From NCBI GenBank assembly GCA_018065025.1, contig JAGHUB010000217.1:1-16666 (forward strand): a stretch of DNA of 16,666 bases, in the 5' to 3' direction. Within the stretch, counting starts at the first letter, position 1. Each line of letters starts with the position of its first letter. Origin of the DNA: Candidatus Equihabitans merdae (lineage in GTDB: Bacteria; Bacillota; Clostridia; Lachnospirales; Lachnospiraceae). The notes under the pieces are model-generated. The model saw nothing but the letters and a program-made list of their open reading frames with translations, ran no database searches and was not told the origin of the DNA. Below, in pieces: positions 13,723-16,666 of this stretch. Made by a program: the position numbers and the translations under genes.

Positions 13723-14559
13723 ATGAACAAACTGGTTTCTCTGCAAAAAGCCATTGAATTGATAAAGGACAATGATCTGGTTGCTCTTGGGGGCAACGTA
13801 CTTCATCGTGCCCCTATGGCTGCCTGCCGTGAGATGGCCAGACAGCAGAAGAAAGGCCTGCGCTTGATTAAAACTGCGGGGGCCATGGACGTAGATATCT
13901 TGTGTCTTGCAGGATGCGCAGCCAGTGTTGATGCCGGATTTATCAGTTATGAGTCAGAATTTGGTCTGGCTGCCAACTATCGGAAAGCTGTTCAGGAAGG
14001 TCGTGTGGCCGGTAATGAACATGCTTGTTATACCGTTATCTCAGCCTTGCGCGCCGGTTCAGCCGGTATTCCATTTATGCCGGTCCGAGGTCTCCAGATC
14101 AGTGATCTTATCGAAGTGAATGATTATTTCACAAAGATTCAGGATCCGTTTTCCGGAGAAATGGTGACAGTGGTTAGAGCATTGGCTCCGGATGTGGCAG
14201 TTATTCATGTACATGAAGCTGACGTCAACGGCAATGCCATTATTCACGGACCTAAGTTCGAGGATGTGTTGATGACCAGGGCTGCAAAGAAGGTTATCGT
14301 CACTGCAGAAACTATTGTGCCGGATAACCGATTTGCATTTGCTAAGGAAAAGGCGGATGTTCCCCACTTCCTGGTCAACGCGGTTGTACATGTTCCCAAA
14401 GGTGCATTTCCCTGTGACTGCCCTGAAAAGTATGGCATCAACCGAGAAGCCATCAAAGCATTTAAGGCCATTAAAACTCAGGAAGAGCTTAGCTCTTATC
14501 TTGAGAGAAATGAAGCCACAGACTATCAGGGAAGAGGAGGCGGCGTAAGAGCATGGTGA
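13723..14559 (+). CDS. CoA-transferase family, subunit A (glutaconate CoA-transferase / IpdA-like)
   Basis: 278 residues of the class I CoA-transferase fold, alpha subunit of the GctA/IpdA branch. Motifs: IKDNDLVALGGN near the start, SYESEFGLAANYRKAV, ALRAGSAGIPFMPVRG, and HVHEADVNGNAIIHGP. Start chosen as ATG 13723, with AAGGAAG eight bases upstream (13708-13714); the TTG just before it is possible but less likely. The stop overlaps the subunit B start by seven bases, as expected for a two-subunit enzyme. CoA-transferases of this type move CoA between carboxylates; in this operon the acyl-CoA from the aldehyde dehydrogenase would be the donor (inference). Glu99 in GNEHACYT is a candidate catalytic acid if the pair resembles the IpdAB hydrolases. 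Confidence 0.85.
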   Translation: MNKLVSLQKAIELIKDNDLVALGGNVLHRAPMAACREMARQQKKGLRLIKTAGAMDVDILCLAGCAASVDAGFISYESEFGLAANYRKAVQEGRVAGNEHACYTVISALRAGSAGIPFMPVRGLQISDLIEVNDYFTKIQDPFSGEMVTVVRALAPDVAVIHVHEADVNGNAIIHGPKFEDVLMTRAAKKVIVTAETIVPDNRFAFAKEKADVPHFLVNAVVHVPKGAFPCDCPEKYGINREAIKAFKAIKTQEELSSYLERNEATDYQGRGGGVRAW

Positions 14560-15278
14560 GTGGATTCAGAACCTGTGACATTATGGTCTGCGCTATGGCC
14601 CGTCTGATCAAAGACGGCAATACCGTATTCCATGGTGTCTCTTCACATATGCCGATGATTGCAACGATGCTGGCCAGAGCTACACATGCACCCAATGCGG
14701 TTCATCTTAATATTCCCGGCGGCGTTGATCCTAAAGTGCGCAAGCTGATGAAGGAAACCAGTGCCGGATTCGAACTTTTTGACAATGCGGTTTCAATTTT
14801 TCCACTTCAGGAAGTTTTTGATCTGTCTATGCGTGGCCGCTTGGACGTAGCTTTCCTCAGTGGTATTCAGTTTGATGTCAACGGCAATGTCAACGCTTCG
14901 GTTATTGGTGATTATCATAAACCCAAGGTCAGAATGCCCGGTGGTGCAGGCAGCGCTGTCCTGATTCCTACAGCCAGACGTGCTATTATCTGGAGAACTA
15001 AGCACGACAAGCGTACTTTCGTCGAGAAAGTTGATTTTGTCACAACTCGAGGTAATATCGATCGTATCGTCACACCTCTGTGCATTTTCAAATATGAAGG
15101 CGGCCGTCTGGTGCTGGATACCGTTCATCCGGGAGTTTCTCCTCAGGAAGTGGTGGAAAACACCGGCTTCCCGGTAGATATCTCTCGTGTGAGATACACC
15201 GATGCTCCCAGCAAACAGGAGCTGGAAATGTTGAAACGTATAGATCCCACGGATCTTAGAAATATCGAGTTCAAGTAA
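14553..15278 (+). CDS. CoA-transferase family, subunit B, canonical catalytic Glu apparently absent
   Basis: 241 residues of the GctB/IpdB branch: IKDGNTVFHG, THAPNAV, IGDYHKPKVRMPG, EKVDFVTTRGN, and SPQEVVENTGFPVDIS near the C terminus. In glutaconate CoA-transferase a glutamate in the motif VESG, just after the conserved AP(N/D), forms the CoA thioester intermediate. Here that place reads LNIPGG (52-57), with Ile54 where the Glu is expected and no acid close by. This suggests that the pair is not an ordinary transferase; IpdAB-like hydrolase or lyase chemistry, or loss of activity, are alternatives. GAGGAGG at 14534-14540 precedes the ATG by 12 bases. The gene is coupled to subunit A. Confidence 0.84.
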   Translation: MVSGFRTCDIMVCAMARLIKDGNTVFHGVSSHMPMIATMLARATHAPNAVHLNIPGGVDPKVRKLMKETSAGFELFDNAVSIFPLQEVFDLSMRGRLDVAFLSGIQFDVNGNVNASVIGDYHKPKVRMPGGAGSAVLIPTARRAIIWRTKHDKRTFVEKVDFVTTRGNIDRIVTPLCIFKYEGGRLVLDTVHPGVSPQEVVENTGFPVDISRVRYTDAPSKQELEMLKRIDPTDLRNIEFK

Positions 15279-15329
15279 GCAGAACATCTTCAGGTCTCTT
15301 ATAGAATACCTGCAGACAGAAAGTGGTTA

Positions 15330-16484
15330 ATGAGTATGGAAAGACTTAACTCAGTAAAAACAAGTTTCTTTGGCAAAGGCGCAACTCAGCTCTTGACTGA
15401 GGAACTGCAGAAACGAGGCTATCATCGCGTACTGATCGTTACAGATAACTTTTTGTTCGAATCAAAAGTGGCTGAACGTGTCGGTGATTATGTCTTAAAA
15501 GCTAACGTTGAGTATGCTATTTATTATGAAGTAAAACCCAATCCCACCACAGATATCGTCTATGAATGTCTGGAAGCTGCCAGAGCTCTCAATGTAGACA
15601 TGCTTATCGCAGTAGGCGGCGGTTCTGCTATCGATACCTGCAAAGCAGTCAGCATCCTGATGGCAAATGGTGGCAAGGTTGAGGATTACGAAGGCGTTAA
15701 CAAGTCTTCAAAGCGAGGCCTTCCCATTGCCGCTATCAATACAACTGCCGGTACAGGTTCAGAGGTTACAGCCTTCTACATTGTTACAGATCCTGTCCGT
15801 CACAGTAAGATGTGCATGGTAGACCCCAACTGTATGGTAGACATCGCTATCAACGATACAGACTTTATGATGTCAATGCCTCCCAAGCTGACAGCAGCTA
15901 CCGGTATGGATGCCATGACTCATTCTATTGAAGCCGCTCTGACACCTCAGTCAACACCTCTGACTGATAAAGATGCTTATTGGGCTATTACCACTATTAA
16001 GGATTATCTGCCCAGAGCTGTTGCCAACGGCAATGATCTGGAAGCCAGAGAAATGATGGCCTATGCTGAATATGTTGCCGGTATGGCTTTCTCAAATGCC
16101 GGCCTCGGTATGGTTCATGCCATGGCTCATTCACTGGGTGGCTTCTACAATTTACCTCACGGCGTCTGCAACGCTATTCTTCTTCCTTATGTTATGGAGT
16201 TCAATGGCCGTGACAGCCGTTCCTATAGCCGCTTTGAAAAGATTGCAGTAGCACTTGGTCTTGGTCAGCTGAAAGCAGAAGACGCTGTACGTTCTGTTGT
16301 TGCTTATATCCGTGGCCTGTCAGAACAGGTAGGTATCCCCAAGAAGCTTAGTGAACTGGGCAAAGTTGATCCTAAGGATTTTGATGCTCTGGCCAAGCTT
16401 GCTTTAGCCGACGCCTGCATGGCTGCCAATATGGTATCACCTACACAGCAGATGGTTGTTGATACATACCGCGCTGCTTTCTGA
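15330..16484 (+). CDS. Iron-containing alcohol dehydrogenase, lactaldehyde reductase (FucO) type
   Basis: 384-residue group III (iron-activated) alcohol dehydrogenase, the usual length. The NAD-binding part has VGGGSAIDTCKA (95-106) and NTTAGTGSEVT (137-147). Metal ligands fit the FucO pattern: Asp194 and His198 (TGMDAMTH), His263 (GMVHAMAH) and His277 (NLPHGV). It would reduce lactaldehyde to 1,2-propanediol, or acetaldehyde to ethanol, and return NAD+ to the acylating aldehyde dehydrogenase. It is last in the operon after a 51-bp gap and has only a weak ribosome binding site (AAGTGG). ATG 15330 is preferred; ATG 15336 is nearly as good. No encapsulation helix is seen, so entry to the lumen, if any, would need another contact. 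Confidence 0.93.
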   Translation: MSMERLNSVKTSFFGKGATQLLTEELQKRGYHRVLIVTDNFLFESKVAERVGDYVLKANVEYAIYYEVKPNPTTDIVYECLEAARALNVDMLIAVGGGSAIDTCKAVSILMANGGKVEDYEGVNKSSKRGLPIAAINTTAGTGSEVTAFYIVTDPVRHSKMCMVDPNCMVDIAINDTDFMMSMPPKLTAATGMDAMTHSIEAALTPQSTPLTDKDAYWAITTIKDYLPRAVANGNDLEAREMMAYAEYVAGMAFSNAGLGMVHAMAHSLGGFYNLPHGVCNAILLPYVMEFNGRDSRSYSRFEKIAVALGLGQLKAEDAVRSVVAYIRGLSEQVGIPKKLSELGKVDPKDFDALAKLALADACMAANMVSPTQQMVVDTYRAAF

Positions 16485-16520
16485 TAAAGACTAACTACAT
16501 ATATAATAGAAACGACATAT

Positions 16521-16563
16521 AAACAGAACCGAAGATCTTGTGACGGATCTTCGGTTCTGTTTT
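16521..16563 (+). terminator. Intrinsic terminator of the BMC operon
   Basis: A perfect 17-bp stem (arms 16521-16537 and 16546-16562) with an 8-base loop TTGTGACG, ending in TTTT. Long and G/C-containing, it lies 36 bases after the alcohol dehydrogenase stop and closes the operon. Confidence 0.94.
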
Positions 16564-16585
16564 CAATTGGATACAAATCCAATAA

Positions 16586-16608
16586 AACCACTTGCTCTGC
16601 GAGTGGTT
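16586..16608 (-). terminator. Hairpin reading as a - strand terminator for a gene beyond the right edge
   Basis: AACCACTTGC (16586-16595) pairs with GCGAGTGGTT (16599-16608), ten pairs with one G-T wobble and a 3-base loop. On the - strand the stem is followed by TTATTGGATTTG; on the + strand it is followed by CCCAT, with no T-run. It is therefore best read as ending a convergent gene that enters from the right. Nothing else can be assigned in 16609-16666. Confidence 0.5.
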
Positions 16609-16666
16609 CCCATACCGGCTTTAGCCCTAGATAAGAAAAACCTCCAAATCTATAATGAAGTACGGG

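Noticed and set aside
16304..16591. 95-codon - strand frame at the right edge
   Set aside because: It runs through the operon terminator and the end of the alcohol dehydrogenase and shows no domain; the convergent hairpin at 16586-16608 would lie inside it.

Overview
The window suggests a mid-GC Bacillota, most likely an anaerobic clostridium-type bacterium. The reasons are the order valS-folC-...-murB-whiA-crh, a WhiA regulator, a Crh-type HPr paralogue, AAGGAGG-like ribosome binding sites and clean intrinsic terminators. There is no RNA gene, insertion sequence, CRISPR array or phage gene. The genus cannot be fixed from the sequence alone.

Left part (1-6582) is a tightly packed housekeeping run on the + strand. 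It holds the C-terminal 483 residues of valyl-tRNA synthetase, folC (overlapping valS, TTG start), an unannotated 52-residue acidic protein, a zinc-ribbon/TPR/single-membrane-span protein, murB, whiA directly abutting murB, and a small HPr-fold protein. The last has Asn at position 15 but keeps Ser46, so it is Crh-like rather than a PTS phosphocarrier. A strong hairpin terminator ends the run.

Middle (6588-7573) holds a DeoR-family repressor on the - strand and a 224-bp divergent control region. That region carries a near-consensus promoter (TTGACA, 16 bp, extended -10 TGCTATACT), a perfect palindrome over the -10, two perfect 17-bp A/C-rich repeats spaced exactly 20 bp apart, and an inverted copy of part of the repeat downstream of the start point.

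Right part (7574-16563) is one operon for a bacterial microcompartment (BMC). In order: a class II aldolase with a long C-terminal extension, a CoA-acylating aldehyde dehydrogenase, four single-domain hexameric shell proteins (BMC-H), a PduL phosphotransacylase, a pentameric vertex protein (BMC-P, EutN/CcmL family), a CoA-disulfide-reductase/NADH-oxidase-like flavoprotein, a two-subunit glutaconate-type CoA-transferase, and an iron-dependent alcohol dehydrogenase of the FucO type. A 17-bp-stem terminator closes it. The last 100 bp carry a hairpin that reads as a terminator for a gene arriving on the - strand from beyond the edge.

Proposed pathway (inference): the aldolase splits a deoxy-sugar 1-phosphate (fuculose-1-P or rhamnulose-1-P; alternatively 5-deoxyribulose-1-P) into DHAP and a toxic short aldehyde. 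Inside the shell the aldehyde is dismutated. Part is oxidised to acyl-CoA by the dehydrogenase and passed to acyl-phosphate by PduL, and part is reduced by the alcohol dehydrogenase, which recycles NAD+. The aldolase C terminus and the N termini of the dehydrogenase and PduL look like encapsulation peptides. No diol dehydratase, glycyl radical enzyme, BMC-T shell protein, sugar isomerase or sugar kinase is present in the window, so it differs from the Pdu type and from the glycyl-radical fucose/rhamnose BMC. The added flavoprotein and the CoA-transferase pair, whose B subunit appears to lack the catalytic glutamate, are the least explained parts.
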